This document shows, in pieces, positions 45,350 through 57,252 of a stretch of 64,000 bases of DNA. The position numbers and the translations under genes were made by a program. The stretch's first letter is position 1; each line of letters starts with the position of its first letter. Under the pieces are notes generated by a model, which saw nothing but the letters and a program-made list of their open reading frames with translations, was not told the DNA's origin and did not search any database. This stretch comes from Trileptium ribeirensis (taxonomy: Eukaryota > Nematoda > Enoplea > Enoplida > Thoracostomopsidae), in NCBI GenBank assembly GCA_030248225.1, contig JASANE010021189.1:1-64000 (forward strand), written 5' to 3'.

Positions 45350-47196
45350 TGATAACCGACGCATCGATTTCAGACCAAAAAGGGGAACCGAGCTCTTGGG
45401 CAAGCCCATCGCGACTTACGATAGAATATTCGACGACTCTAGGGGCTTTCAGCGGGATCGGTTTGTTTTTATGTGTGGCATGAGGCATATTTTTTGTGTC
45501 GGATTTAGCGAGGGGAACACAACGATAGGTAACATGCCCCTCGGAAAAAATCTCCCAATTTTCATGGGGTTACGGTACCAAGATTCATACAGCGGGCTCA
45601 AATGAAACCTTATAGTTTGTGGAACCCAAAAATATGTATATATATACGTAAAATAATTATTAAAATAACTTATTAATTCTAATTAACTCATTTTTCTAAT
45701 TTTCGAGGGTATTCCCAATTATCCTTTAATAAGTCCGTGGGCCCCAATTGGCTTTGCACGGGGCCGATATCATTGAAAAATCCAAAAAATTTCGTACCAG
45801 AAAAATACGCCCGCATCAACGATTTCTCAACGGTCCGGAGTTGTGAACCGGATCCGCCAAGACCGTCAATTCCGAGGATTAAGAATTGAGACTTTAAATT
45901 TATTTTATTTCTTTAAGTTTTCCAGTGTGAACAGTAAAACGGAACACTGGGGAAATTGAGATTTTACGTTTCCTACTATAACTTTGCAGATTTTCACTTT
46001 ATTGCTGTTCCTTTTACGGCGAACAGCCATAAATTTTTTGGCTTCTTACTTGTGGGGACGGTCGGGACCGACATTTCTTACCTAAATTGGTTAACTTTTC
46101 CCACTCCTATAACGGAGGGCCATGCCATTTTTGCCTACAGGCTAGAGTTGGATAAGAGTCGCAAGACTCTGTCAATAATTCTCGGCTCAGGAATGGTAAG
46201 GTACCACGCCGTACCTCACCAAAATCGGCCGGTCGGCTAAATACACTAATAACAACGGATAATAATTATAACCATACATGTAGAAACATAATCAATACGA
46301 TTTCAGGGTCAATACGATTACAATCAATATCAATGAACGAATACGGTGTGTCGAAACCGGTAATGTACGATAAGGTACCTCACACTACCCGATCGACCGC
46401 CAACATATTAACAGTTTATACCGTAATGGTAAGGGTCATGCAGGCTTCGCATGCCGGTGCAAGTACCAGTAACAATAGACAATACAATAGGGTACACATG
46501 ATAAATGGCCACAAGGGTACTATCAAATCAATACAATTATAGCAATAGAATGGTATGCGGCAGTTATATTCACACAATTATAGCAATAATGATATATGTA
46601 AACGTGCCTTTATGGCAACAACAGATGACAATTATCATGATGGAATGACATACAACAAAAGTGGTACAATCAATTTCATACAATTATATATAGCAATGGG
46701 GATACACGAAAGCGATAATGGTATGATGTAAAGGTACTAATGGTAATGGTACTGTGCATAAATATAATATACTTATGGTAATGATCAACGGTACAGAACA
46801 TGGTAATGGTATCTAAGTACAATACATACAGCAGCGATATCAAGGCACCATAATGATACAAATTATAGTGAAGGTAACAATTCATAGCAAAGGTACAATA
46901 AGGTATGCGACACATGCTAGCAACAAATACTCATACAAATAATATTGATCCGTACGATCAGCTCCCTCGTAAGGTTACGTCGACATGTTACCTAGGCTTA
47001 CACGGGTGAAGCCGTCGGTTACTAAACCTTATACACACGCACAGGTGTAGGAAAGAATCTTCAAGTTCATTCAGAACCCGCTATCCCTGGCGAATTAATT
47101 TCTATGGCGATTTGTGGCCAAACGTCGTAAATGTTGTCCATTAGGTTGCGGCAAGGATTAAAAACTCTCGTAACGATCCAGCATGTATCCGTTGCA
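45350..47196 (+). repeat. R2 dispersed repeat, copy C
   Basis: It aligns with copies A and B from a ggggaaccgagctcttgggc block (45380) to the end hairpin and GTTGCA near 47195. The TGTAAC start is mutated. It keeps CCAGTG/CACTGG (45922-45950) and GCTGTTC/GAACAGC (46003-46027), AT-rich TTTATGGC motifs (46604) and one ATGTTGTCCATT unit near 47128. It has no conserved ORF. Confidence 0.78.
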
Positions 47197-47269
47197 TAAG
47201 TATGGCGTGGCGCCCGTACTCCGCAATAACACGTCAGGAAGCAAAGAATAGTGTTATGTGAAAATGGGT

Positions 47270-47465
47270 CGATATATTTTATTTGGACCCACGGCGCCCC
47301 TCAAAGAGAGTCGCCTGAGTACATCAAAGTTGTAGGTCTTGATGAGGGATTTCACAAAGATGGTGGTCATTCTTCACTGCGAACCTTCTATCTCGAGATA
47401 TAGGACGCGAAATATAAATACCCGGGCGGCTAAATTTCAAAAATGTGACCGTTTGACTCGGAAGC
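47270..47465 (+). repeat. R6 short dispersed repeat, copy 1
   Basis: The block ctatctcgagatataggacg, gcgaaatataaatacccggg and cggctaaatttcaaaaa matches 59925-60118. Confidence 0.8.
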
Positions 47466-47759
47466 AAAAACTTATGCGTTCCCCAAAGAATGAACCAGTG
47501 TGACGAAGTTGAACGCAAGAAAAGACCAATTGATCAAAGGACTAAGAGGCCGGTGTGAATGCTGCTCTGCAGACGAAAAAGACGACACACCAAGAATGAG
47601 CAGCCCGTTTACACCATAAAAGCTAAAACTATGACTTAGCGAAATCACCGGACCACCAGCAATCAGATGAGAAAAAATGAATATGTGGAAAAGGAGAAGA
47701 ACAACTACTCAAAGCTATCAACGCTAGACAATAAAATGGCCTTTGGAGAAAAGCCACCA

Positions 47760-48430
47760 TGATTCCTATCAAGAAACCAAGCAATCCTGTTGACAAACCT
47801 GCATCATATTAGCCTGATACATTTATGGCAAAGTTGATGGAGCGCATGCTACAAGAACGAATCATATACATTTTGGAAACGGTAACCTGCTCAGCAACAG
47901 CCATGCAGGATTCAGAGCACTGCGATCAACGGATCATCAGTGCCTGCAAATCAGTCAGGATATAAAGGATGACTTTAATCAAAAACACTCGAAACATAGC
48001 GTAATGGTCCGGGTCGACTTTCAAAAAGTATTTGGTACAATATAGAAGCTAGACCATTACGGAAAACTGATGGAAATGGGTCCGCTAAACTGAAATGTTC
48101 TCAGTGGATGATGAATAGTACCGCCCGAGTGAGATAATAAGATAGGGGGTGCAAAAACAGATATAGACAATTCGAAGATGGCGTACTGCAAGGCGCATCC
48201 CTCTAGCCTACATTATTCTCTTTGGGTATAACACGAAGGCTCAAACGAAACCGATGTAATCATGCGGAAGTTGGTAGATGTCATACATGAGTGGTCAAAA
48301 AATTGGAAGCTGTATATAAATCCAGACAAGACAGAAACGACACTATTGACGAATTCAAACACTGTGAACAATTAGAAATCCGTACTAGAACTGGACGGGA
48401 AATTCAATGCTAAAATACTAGATAGTATAC
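47760..48430 (+). pseudogene. LINE reverse transcriptase remnant (Jockey/CR1-like)
   Basis: Reading all three plus frames gives KLMERMLQERI near 47830, then NSHAGFRALRSTDHQCLQIS near 47895, then VDFQKVFGT near 48020. The last holds the motif A Asp. DGVLQGASL follows near 48185, and HEWSKNWKLYINPDKTE near 48285. This is the order of a Jockey/CR1-class polymerase. Stops and frameshifts are frequent. Its 3' continuation probably lies at 50560-51290, beyond a Merlin insertion. Confidence 0.8.
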
Positions 48431-48830
48431 GACGGACAGCTCGCATCACGACACCGAATACACACCATCGTTAAAAATGAAGTCAAGAACCACAGTAGTG
48501 CAGGCTACGCGAGCGCACCTGGGAAAATAATGCAAAAGAGGTGAGTATTCTGTTCCTAATGTACATGCGCTAAGCAGCTGACTATTGCGCAGCAGCTTGG
48601 GCAAAATCGACATCGCCATTGCTGATAAACAAGACTTAAATCGCACAAAACATGGCAGCAAACAGCATACGACCATTTTCCGAAAAAAAATTTTTTCATT
48701 TTTTCTTTTTTATCCAATGGTCCCACCTGTGAAACGTCACTTGAAAATTTTGAAAAAAAATTTTGCAAAATAGACATGATGCACCTAGATCGATCCAGCA
48801 TTACAGGAGAAACTCAATGGTACCATTCAT

Positions 48831-49715
48831 ATGTTCACAAGTACATATGAAGATACTATTGTTCTGCTTGCACAATGGAAAATTATCGCTAACAACCAAC
48901 AATATACATGTGGCGACGCGATGTATTTGGCTGCGCGTAATGACCTCGCGCGGTTTGACAAGTACGAATTAGGCTGTAAAAATTGCAGAGCCAAATTATC
49001 TATTCGAAGTGGCTCATTTTTTGTCGGTCACCGGATCACATTGGAAACGACACTCTTGATCATTTTCCGCTACATCAACAAACTGGCGTGAAACTTCATT
49101 CGCTTGCAAACAGGGGTCGCCACAGATACCATTACGAACTGGTACAACTACTGTAGGGATGTCGCTGTGGCTTACGAATGTGATCATTGGCAAAACAGCA
49201 TGTTGGGTAGCCCCGGTATCGACGTAGAAGTTGACGAGTCGAAGTTTTTTCGACAAAAATACAACCGCGGCATGCCACGTCGTCAGCATGGTTGGGTGGT
49301 GGGCATGATTGAACGACAAACGGGCAAGTGTCTACTGTTCCACGTCCCCAATCGCACCATCAACACAATCATGCCTCTAATATTTCAACATAACCGACAG
49401 GGAACCCGCATCATCACCGACAGCTTCCAGACCTACATCCAAGAACTGAGCAGCCTACCTAGCCCCCAGCAATATAATCACGCCACGGTCAACCACCATA
49501 ATCGCCAATTCCTTAATCCTGACAATCCCGACGCCCATACGTGAAACAATGATGGTCTCTGGGGAAATTTGAAAACCTTCATTCGGCGACGCCAAGGTGT
49601 TCCTCATAGCCTATTCCAGCGAACCCTTATTGAATTTCAATTCAATGGCGACGACAATTCGCTGAAAATATTGTCGGGACACTCATTGCCCAAATCGGAA
49701 ACATGTATCGCGTTT
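48831..49715 (+). pseudogene. Merlin transposase (IS1016/ISXO2-like DDE)
   Basis: The frame 48831-49544 is open apart from a TGA at 49089-49091. The N-terminal half carries the C-x2-C zinc motif (CKNCRAKLSIRSGSFF). The catalytic part has VEVDESKFFR (first Asp) then YNRGMPRRQHGWVVGMIER, and GTRIITDSFQTY (second Asp). After a TGA at 49542-49544 the same frame reads NNDGLWGNLKTFIRRRQG, where the third acidic residue appears as Asp instead of the usual Glu. Homology ends near 49715 after a frame change. So two stops and one catalytic change make it inactive. The enzyme cuts and pastes the element; it belongs to the Merlin superfamily. Confidence 0.88.
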
Positions 49716-49799
49716 AGAGGTTAGTTCCAATGTCTGTAATACGTTTTCTTATAGAGTTCTAGATTAAGCCTAACAAAATAAGCCTAAGACTAAGCCTTA

Positions 49800-49870
49800 G
49801 ACAAAGCCGGGGGACTACCGCCCCCCGGACCCCCCCCCCGCACTAAGCAGCTGCGCGGGCTAACTGCCAC
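49800..49870 (+). other. GC-rich hairpin after the Merlin transposase
   Basis: CCGGGGGACTACCGCCCCCCGG forms a stem of seven or eight G-C pairs, followed by a C-run of about ten and then a gcgcgggc block. It stands out from the AT-rich flanks. Confidence 0.8.
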
Positions 49871-50559
49871 GATTTTGGGTGCACAGTACTGGTGCTTCCT
49901 CGCCTGCGTTTGCCGGTGCAGTATTTCCGCATACCCTAACCTAAGCTCCAACCTTACCCTAAAACTGAGCCCAGTCTAAACCTAATTGCCAAACATCAAA
50001 ATATCCATTTTTCGCTTGTATTCCCGATATCGGGAGCCATTTCTTCTTGCAACGAACAGTAATCGTCACACCCCATGCATCGTCGTATAGCCCATCACAT
50101 TTTCTATGTTATAACCAAATTTGAGCCCAATCGGTCAATCCAATCCAAAGTTATGTCCAAAAAGGTCAAACAAACCAAAATCCATATTTCTAAAAAAATC
50201 AGACCCCTGAAATTGGGCCCCTATCCTGAACCCCCTTGAAGAGCTAGAGCCCGGAAAACTTTTCCATTAGAAAGAGTAGGAAAACAGGTCAATCGGAGGT
50301 TAGGGAGTGACGGTCTTCAGCGGAGCTTTAGGAGAAAAAATTTGCCAAAAAAGCCTATAAACCCCAAAAAATCCAAATAAAAAGAACAATAATTTAGCAT
50401 CATCAGGAGGTTATACCTGAAAAGGGGCGACCCTGATCTCGAAGAGATCTCTTTTGGGGGTAAGAGATGATTGGGGTCCAGAGACTATGGGGGCTATACT
50501 GAAAAGATGGTGGACCCATGTCTGATTTTCCCCCTCAGCCCAATCAGAGTCGCCACCGA

Positions 50560-51290
50560 TGTGTCAAGTCGACCACAACCGGCAGCGCCATGATTGAAGC
50601 AGATTCCAAAACTTTCAACCTTACAGTGGAGAAGCTTACTGCTAAAGCATAAGCGAAATCACTACGCTTTGCACTGAAAAACCACACAGACAGCTGGCAG
50701 AACTTTAACAGAAACAGCTCCAAGGGCGGAAATGGAGAAGCACCATAGCGCGTGTCATCACCAAATCTGGTCTCAAATGATACAGTTAGGAAGATATCAC
50801 CATACGATCAAACGTATCCTCGTGGCTAACCAAAAACGGTTCCTATGTACCGAAAACTTAGAACAACCCACTTGAAGACCTGAAGCAGATGAATTAAAGA
50901 AGATAGCGGTAGAAGAAACAAGTGGTTAAACGGAGAATGTATTGAGGCCTACACAGATAGATTAGTGGTTAATTCGGTCAGAGGCGGAGGAGGGTGTGCC
51001 TTCATGGGGAACCATTTTTGTTTAAGGAAGAGTACGAGAAGCGTACCTGCAGCTAGCGGGCGGTACTGGTAGAGATTAACGTCACATTACAGAAGATTGT
51101 AGAACTCCAAAAAACGGAACATTGTCTGTTGGGAAATGCATCAATCTGCTCACCGAACCCCAAGCAGCTATCAGAAAATCACTGACGAAGCAGGAAAAAT
51201 GTACCCGGTTGGTCTCTTCACAGACGGGGTAGGAAGGTGTCATGAAATCATGAATCGAGTCTGATTAGCAATAGAGCAACGTCTTCTAAT
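50560..51290 (+). pseudogene. LINE C-terminal fragment with RNase H
   Basis: After a degraded connection region, about 50940 reads ECIEAYTDRLVVNSVRGGGG, which fits the first strand of a LINE RNase H (Tyr-Thr-Asp then a Gly-rich turn). The catalytic Asp is kept. Later parts are in other frames and end with a Cys/His-like segment near 51120. I infer it is the 3' part of the LINE at 47760-48430. Confidence 0.55.
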
Positions 51291-52798
51291 CGTGATGTAT
51301 TACACTATTGTATTAGTTTGACAGTTGGTTTGTTGTGACCTTTTATTCCATTGCACATGTCAACAGCTGCTCCTCACACCTGGACGCATCTGCGTGGTTG
51401 TCCCTACTCCATACAACGTTCATCGTTGCCACTATGTTCTTACTTCAGGGTTTAAAATATATGATGTTCGGATTAAAATGAATAATCAACAATGTATCGT
51501 AGTTACGTCAACGCCATATTGTCTACAAACCAACAAATATCGCAATATCGTCGGAATTCGTTATGTACCTGCTGTACATCGGTTACCCTCGAGTCGTTGA
51601 GCATATTGTAAGACAGACTTATCTAGATAGATCGCCGACGGTAATAACATTTGTGGAAATAAATCTATTAACGTTGATATTGCAGAAATAACAGCATCAA
51701 CAATAAACTCACTCCATATCAGCTTCAGCAACGATACCAATCATCATCGTCCCTAAACATCAATCACCCACAACCTTTCTTTGGCACAACAGCGCGGGTC
51801 CCAGGTTCCTTTACAACCAAGATCCATGGAACATTTTCTCCGGCATTATGTCAATTCGACGTCAGCTCCTCGTTTATGTTCTCAATCAGACGGTAGCTCC
51901 ACCCGATTGCATTCAGGATTGGCGCAACACATCAGCTTTTGCCGGTGAGTAAATTATTTCTGCTTGTCTTTTCACGACATCCGGGTGGACAAGGATTTTT
52001 GAGCTCTCCAGGATTTCGGCAGCTCTCCCCAGGTCTTTTCAGGTCACACAAAAAACAATTGTATTAACAAGAAACGGTTATAACAAAACTCAGTATTAGT
52101 GCTTATATTGCGACTATTTATGATAACACTAAGCAAAATGAAGTGCCGATAGCAGAAATAGCCATTTTAGTTGGTAAATAATAACTATGCAACAAAATAA
52201 CGATATAAGTTGAAAATGCATTGAAAACGCGTTAAAATTTAAACCCCCGCTGATCTGAAAGGAAGGCACGGCCACCCCCGCCAGCTCACTAGGAAAAATT
52301 GCGGCCTGCGGAAAAATGCATTTTCAGTGCTCAAATAATAAATGCGCAACAAAAACAACTAAAAGATGTTTTCAATGATTGGTAAACACAAAAATGAGAT
52401 TGTAAAGCCCTCAGAACAAGGCGGTATTCCCACAGCTATTTACAGCTTCCTTTACATTGGCGCCGGTGGCCCCCAGCTCAAAAAGCCCCCAAGTATAATT
52501 TCGGTCGCGTGAAGAGGCCAGCTGCTGCACACCATACAAGCGGTGATCAACATAATATCAAACAAGGGCAACCAAATATCAGCATACGATGAATTAACCA
52601 ATTACTGTGGCATAAAAGGAACCAAACGCGTGGTTCACAAAAGAAGCCACAAAGTTAAAATCAGACAAGACAACCGATTAACTACAGCACATTCACGACG
52701 ACAATGCTTAGGAGGAAAATAGGAGAAAATGGAAATCTGTATCAAACCTAGTATTCCGGGCGCAGTTGCAGCTATCTCTCTGGAAAAAGATCGTATTA
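51291..52798. other. Unassigned sequence left of the hAT element
   Basis: No gene recognised. The plus-strand frame 51325-51600 has no motif. The last 300 bp may be continuous with 56194-56460 across the hAT insertion. Confidence 0.35.
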
Positions 52799-52982
52799 CA
52801 GGGTTGCCACAATTTTTCGGATATTTACTTTCCGTTTTTTCCCGCTCTTTCCCGTTTTTCAAATAAAATTTCCCGTTTTCACAGCAAACCATTGCCAAAG
52901 TTAACCGTGCAATATGATAGCCCATACCATCATTTTATATAAATAATACGAACGCAAAATGGAGCTTCATTCTCTCACCTAG

Positions 52983-55153
52983 TCATTTTCTAAGTGTAGA
53001 ACGGAGTTCGCTCAGTTCTTCGTCGATAGCTTGTGTTGAAGTCGTTGCCTCCGCCTCGATTTGTCTTTTTTTCAACCAATTCATTAATCTCAGAAGCTGT
53101 CCTCTTGCGGTCCACGCATACTCTGCGATCTTGCATTTCACTATCACGCTGCTCCTTAAGGGCGTCGGCATAACGCCCACGGGCAGCCCGAACGAATTGA
53201 AGCATCTCCCGATCAATGATGATATATAACGGACCACCTGCACTTTGCAGACTATCGTAGACTATGCGCTGGGATATTAGTGAAGTATGTTGCAAATTAT
53301 CAACCAGAAGGCTTTCGTTCACAGAAAACCCAGATTCGACAGTGGCGTTCCCATTTGACAGAGTCAATATGATCCTCACTACCCGCCAAAGGTCGCGATA
53401 GTCTGTATTGTTACCTATTAAACTGTAGTAAAATACATCAAGACGGTCAGTAGCAACGTCATAAGCTTTAATAGCATCCATCATGTGGCTGCAATCAAGC
53501 AGATTTTTAAACTGCAGCTTTGCCGCATCGGCAACCGTAGCAGATATTCTGCCCTTATCAACCAATACCTGCAAACACGTCTGTAGCCGAGTTATACTAG
53601 TCGTAGCAGTAGTTTTGATCAGTTGCGGTGATATAAACGATGCTGCTTTCACCACGGAATACTTCAAGGGGCACCGATCAATCAATTTTTTCAGTCATGG
53701 CGATAAGAAAATTCATACAATCTTCTCGAAATGTCATTCGCTGTATGTCACTAATAGCTGGGTGTTTAAATGAGCTGGAGGCACCAAACCCTATGTCGAT
53801 ATCCTTCAACAACTTATGGGACTTCTTATCTTTAAATTCAATTTTGCTCAACTGGGTTCCGCTTCCTTTCGCGGCAGCCAAAATAGGTTCTTTAATGAAT
53901 CTCGCCAGAATAGTTGTAAGCAATTTCGTCAAAGAAGCAAACATAAATGGGATCAGCGGTGCGTCTGACTGATACATTTTTAAATAGCCCTGGCACTGTT
54001 CGCTTATACTCACAAAAAATTTAACTTTGCTTTGATTAAAGGGTCATTTATGACATTTTTAACACTACGAAATGAGTCAAGTTGCGGTTCCGGCTTAACT
54101 TCAGTGGCATATTTTCGCAGAGACGGTAACATCTCCAACAACCGCTCGGCGGCAGCAACATTTTCCGTCCAACGGACTGCACAAAACTTCTTGGCGAATA
54201 AACCCGAGCCCGTGATATCGCTGTAAATTGCACGTCTCGCTGGACTATCTTTAAAGAGAAAGTAGACAGACGAAAGCAACTGATTAATCTTCCAGCCTGA
54301 GCTAGCGTGACCTGACTGAAACATACTGTTTACAACGTGAAGGCTGCAAGACCCAAATTAACTCTGGGCCAATCCCTTGGTCCTTCATATCCTGCACCAA
54401 ACAACGCAAAAATTTAAGATTCACATTTGGACCATCCATTGAGACCTGCAGAAGGTGCGACAATGCCCTGGATAATGCATCAGTGAACGCGGGAAGAATA
54501 TCCTCTGATCGCTGACGATCCAGAAATACGGATGTGAGATACCTTGTGGTAATACGACTGCTCGACGCGTCCCAGATACGGACGTGAATATCCATCTGCG
54601 ATCTTTGGGCTACGCTGTTAAGCGCCTCGTCAAAGCATACGACGACGTCGTTACATTCGTTGATCATTGTACGAAGCCGTTTGGAGAAGTATGGCGCAAG
54701 GCCGTAGTTAATAAAGTACGTCGCTTTAGTGCGCCCAAGGTTGAATGCCGCTGCTATCTTGCTATCTGGAAACATAGCTGTAAACAGATCCTTAATTTTT
54801 TCACAGCTGTTGAGTGAAAAATGATTATGAACAACCTTCAAGGTCCATAAAATTTCAGCCCGCGTTGTCTCTTCACTGACGACGAATTGTTGTAAATTAT
54901 TGTTAACCGCAGTTTCCGCGTTCCTAGTATCGGTAGACATAAAGGACACCAGAGAAGAAGTAGATCGTGCAGCTTTTACTGCAGCGTTATGTAATTTGCC
55001 GTTTTCGTGACTCTTCACAGCAGTTAATCCCATAGTTGCTACAGAAAAGGACTTGCAGCATATATTACAATAAGCCGAGCTCCGATCATTGGGAACAGCC
55101 GCCAGCCATGCGGAGCGACTATCGGATATCCATCGAAGTTGGAATTTTGTCAT
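52983..55153 (-). pseudogene. hAT transposase
   Basis: The first frame (54302-55153, ATG start) has a BED-like finger (CNICCKSF and a later His pair), then VVVCFDEALN (first acidic site), then SMDGPNVNLKFL. The next frame (54010-54324) reads SGWKINQLLSSVYFLFKDSPARR and AVRWTENVAAAERLLE. The next (53678-54013) gives QSDAPLIPFMF. The last (52990-53685) holds LTLSNGNATVESGFSVNESLL, part of the C-terminal dimerisation domain. At least three frame changes and one short deletion separate these, so it is dead. The set is that of a known arthropod hAT family with a BED finger. Confidence 0.88.
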
Positions 55154-55596
55154 GGTACCAAAATTTAACTCATAAGAAATATAGAATTGTTTAAATATAT
55201 ATTCTGTATATTACTTGCATACACGATAACCTAAAAATTGCAATACTACCCTAGTAACTCGTAAGCGAATTTATGTTTAAGCTAATGTATACGTAGTTGC
55301 TGAAGATCTGTGATAAAGGGTCGAATTTTTGGACCTAGATAGAGTGCACACCGGAAGACCATCAGGTATTCTATAAAAAGATTTTGAAAATCAGTCCAGC
55401 GGTTGCGTAAAGTGACGCCATAAAAGAATCGGTTCTATACGTTATGCAGTGATGTTCGCGAAAAAAAATTACCTTAATTCACTTTCGACAAAATTCTGTT
55501 TGCGAAAAACCGATCAATTTTGCGCATTAAGGAAATTCCGTTAGCTTTCTCTTGCAGCGTTTGAATAACCTCATATATACGACAGCCGAAAAAATG

Positions 55597-55990
55597 TAGA
55601 GCCCGTAATTCATGGGAACCTAAAAAGAAAGTATAGCCCGTACTTCACGGGAACCTGAAAATAAAGTATAGCCCGTAATTCACGGGAACCTGAAAATAAA
55701 ATATAGCCCGTAATTCACGGGAACCTGAAAATAAAGTATAGCTCGTAATTCACGGGAGCCTGAAAATATTGTATAGCCCGAAATTCACGGGAACCTGAAA
55801 ATATTCTCTAATTACGGGAGCCTGAAAAAAAAGTATAGCCGTAATGGGAAAAAAAAAAAAACCGGGAAAAAAAAAAAAAGCACAAACAAAAAAACCAACA
55901 ATATAGCCCGAAATTCACGGGAGGCTGAAAATATTGTCTAGCCCGTAATTCATGAGAACCTGAGAATAAGGTATAGCTAGTAATTCGGAG
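55597..55990 (+). repeat. 35-bp tandem repeats with hairpin, inside hAT
   Basis: About ten units of gtatagcccgtaattcacgg and gaacctgaaaataaa. Each has the inverted repeat CCCGT-AATTC-ACGGG. The middle units (55835-55900) degenerate into poly(A)-rich sequence. They sit between the transposase 5' end and the right terminus. Confidence 0.92.
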
Positions 55991-56779
55991 ACAAAGCTAA
56001 TATAGCGGAGACAATACGGAACGAAAAGATGGCTCCGAGTTAATCGATGTTGTATTTCCCGTTTTTTCATGATTTCATGGAAATTTCCCGTTTTCAAAAC
56101 AAATTTCCCGTTTTCCCCTGTTTTTTCCCGTCTCTCTAGCAGTTTCCCGTTTTTTCCCGTCTTTCCCCGTTTTTTCCGTTTGTGGAAACCCTGGTATTAC
56201 AGTGAACGAGCGAACCTTATTATTAAAACTAAGTACTGGAGGGCAAACGCATCAATACAAGTCATTAACAACGAATAATCAGGGATTTCCGAAACTAGCA
56301 ACATTTCCAACATATGAAGTGACTGATGAAATAATGATTGTGCGCATTATGATGGAATATTCCTCGTGGTCAATGGAAGGAAGGGTCCACTTTTACAAAG
56401 ATGATGAAGTGAAAGCACTATTCATAAACCTCAAAACAACAAAAATGGTTATTTGAGAAAACTGACATCCTTGCGACGGATATGATCCAGAAAATCGTCT
56501 GCTCCAGCAATAACAAACCACCACCTTGACATAAAGCAAAATACTGTGTAAACACTGGTTACGGCGGAACAAATTTTGTCCATTGGTGGACTTTAGTATT
56601 TAGCTCCATTAAACCATTAACCCAAACGACATTCCGTTGCTGTGATACGAAAATTCCAGTTCACTGCACGTTTCGAATGACTGGTCAATTCACCTCGCGG
56701 TGGGACCTGGATAAGATATTAGCTGTTGGCTTTCCAAAGGCTCAGTAACTACCTGCTAACAAAATTCACTCGGGCAAAC

Positions 56780-57252
56780 ACTGCACGTTAGGTAGTGTCA
56801 AGGAGGTATTACAGGTAGCACAGAGACATTCAATCGAGATTTTATGTTTATGCGAAGTCAGAATAAATGGAACAGGCCATAAAACACGCAGCTTAGGAAA
56901 CAAATACAATGAATATGAATTATTTTGCTCAAAAACGCTTACCAACACCAAGCTGTATAGTGTGGGTATAGCTGTAAGCACCAGGCTTCGTAGTAACGTA
57001 GTGTCGTTCAAAACCACAAGTGAAAGAGCGACCAACATAAGATTACAGGCTAGGCCCTTTAATATCTCGGTTATTACCGTGCATGCTTCTACTGCGGATT
57101 ATGATGCACAAATAAAAGATCAGTTCTATAGCACAGTTGAAAACTGTATTCGTTCTATTTCTGGAAATGACATGCTTGTGTTGGCTGGTGATTGGAATGG
57201 CAAAATTGAAGATCGCCTTCAGGAATTGATGCAATCGGTACATTTTCATTAA
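56780..57252 (+). pseudogene. LINE AP-type endonuclease fragment
   Basis: One plus frame is open for about 155 codons. It contains ILCLCEVRINGTGHK (catalytic Glu), then VGIAVSTRLRSNVVSF, SERATNIRLQARPFNISVI, VHASTADYDAQIKDQFY and LVLAGDWNGKIED (Asp and Asn of the active site). This is the endonuclease that nicks the target DNA for a Jockey/CR1/RTE-like element. No polymerase follows, so the fragment is isolated. His of the last motif is not present. Confidence 0.82.

Larger units (their letters stand above)
48560..49960 (+). mobile_element. Merlin DNA transposon, approximate extent
   Basis: It contains the transposase at 48831-49544 plus flanking non-coding sequence that separates two pieces of one LINE. 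The terminal repeats are not identified; the limits are set by a shared short block (ctaagcagctg near 48567 and 49850) and are uncertain. Confidence 0.5.
52799..56193 (-). mobile_element. hAT transposon with broken transposase
   Basis: The left end reads CAGGGTTGCCACAATTT and the right end, on the other strand, CAGGGTTTCCACAAACGG. The flanking 8 bp gtattaca is present on both sides (52793-52800 and 56194-56201) if a CA pair is shared with the left terminus. TTTCCCGTTTT-type subterminal repeats occur three times at the left and about seven times at the right end, as expected for hAT transposase sites. The transposase runs right to left. Confidence 0.9.

Noticed and set aside
45114..45605. Overlapping open frames of 90-124 codons on both strands
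   Set aside because: They overlap on opposite strands at the start of R2 copy C and are not preserved in the other R2 copies.
55597..55990. CRISPR-like array of 35-bp repeats
   Set aside because: The repeats are contiguous without unique spacers and lie inside a hAT transposon.
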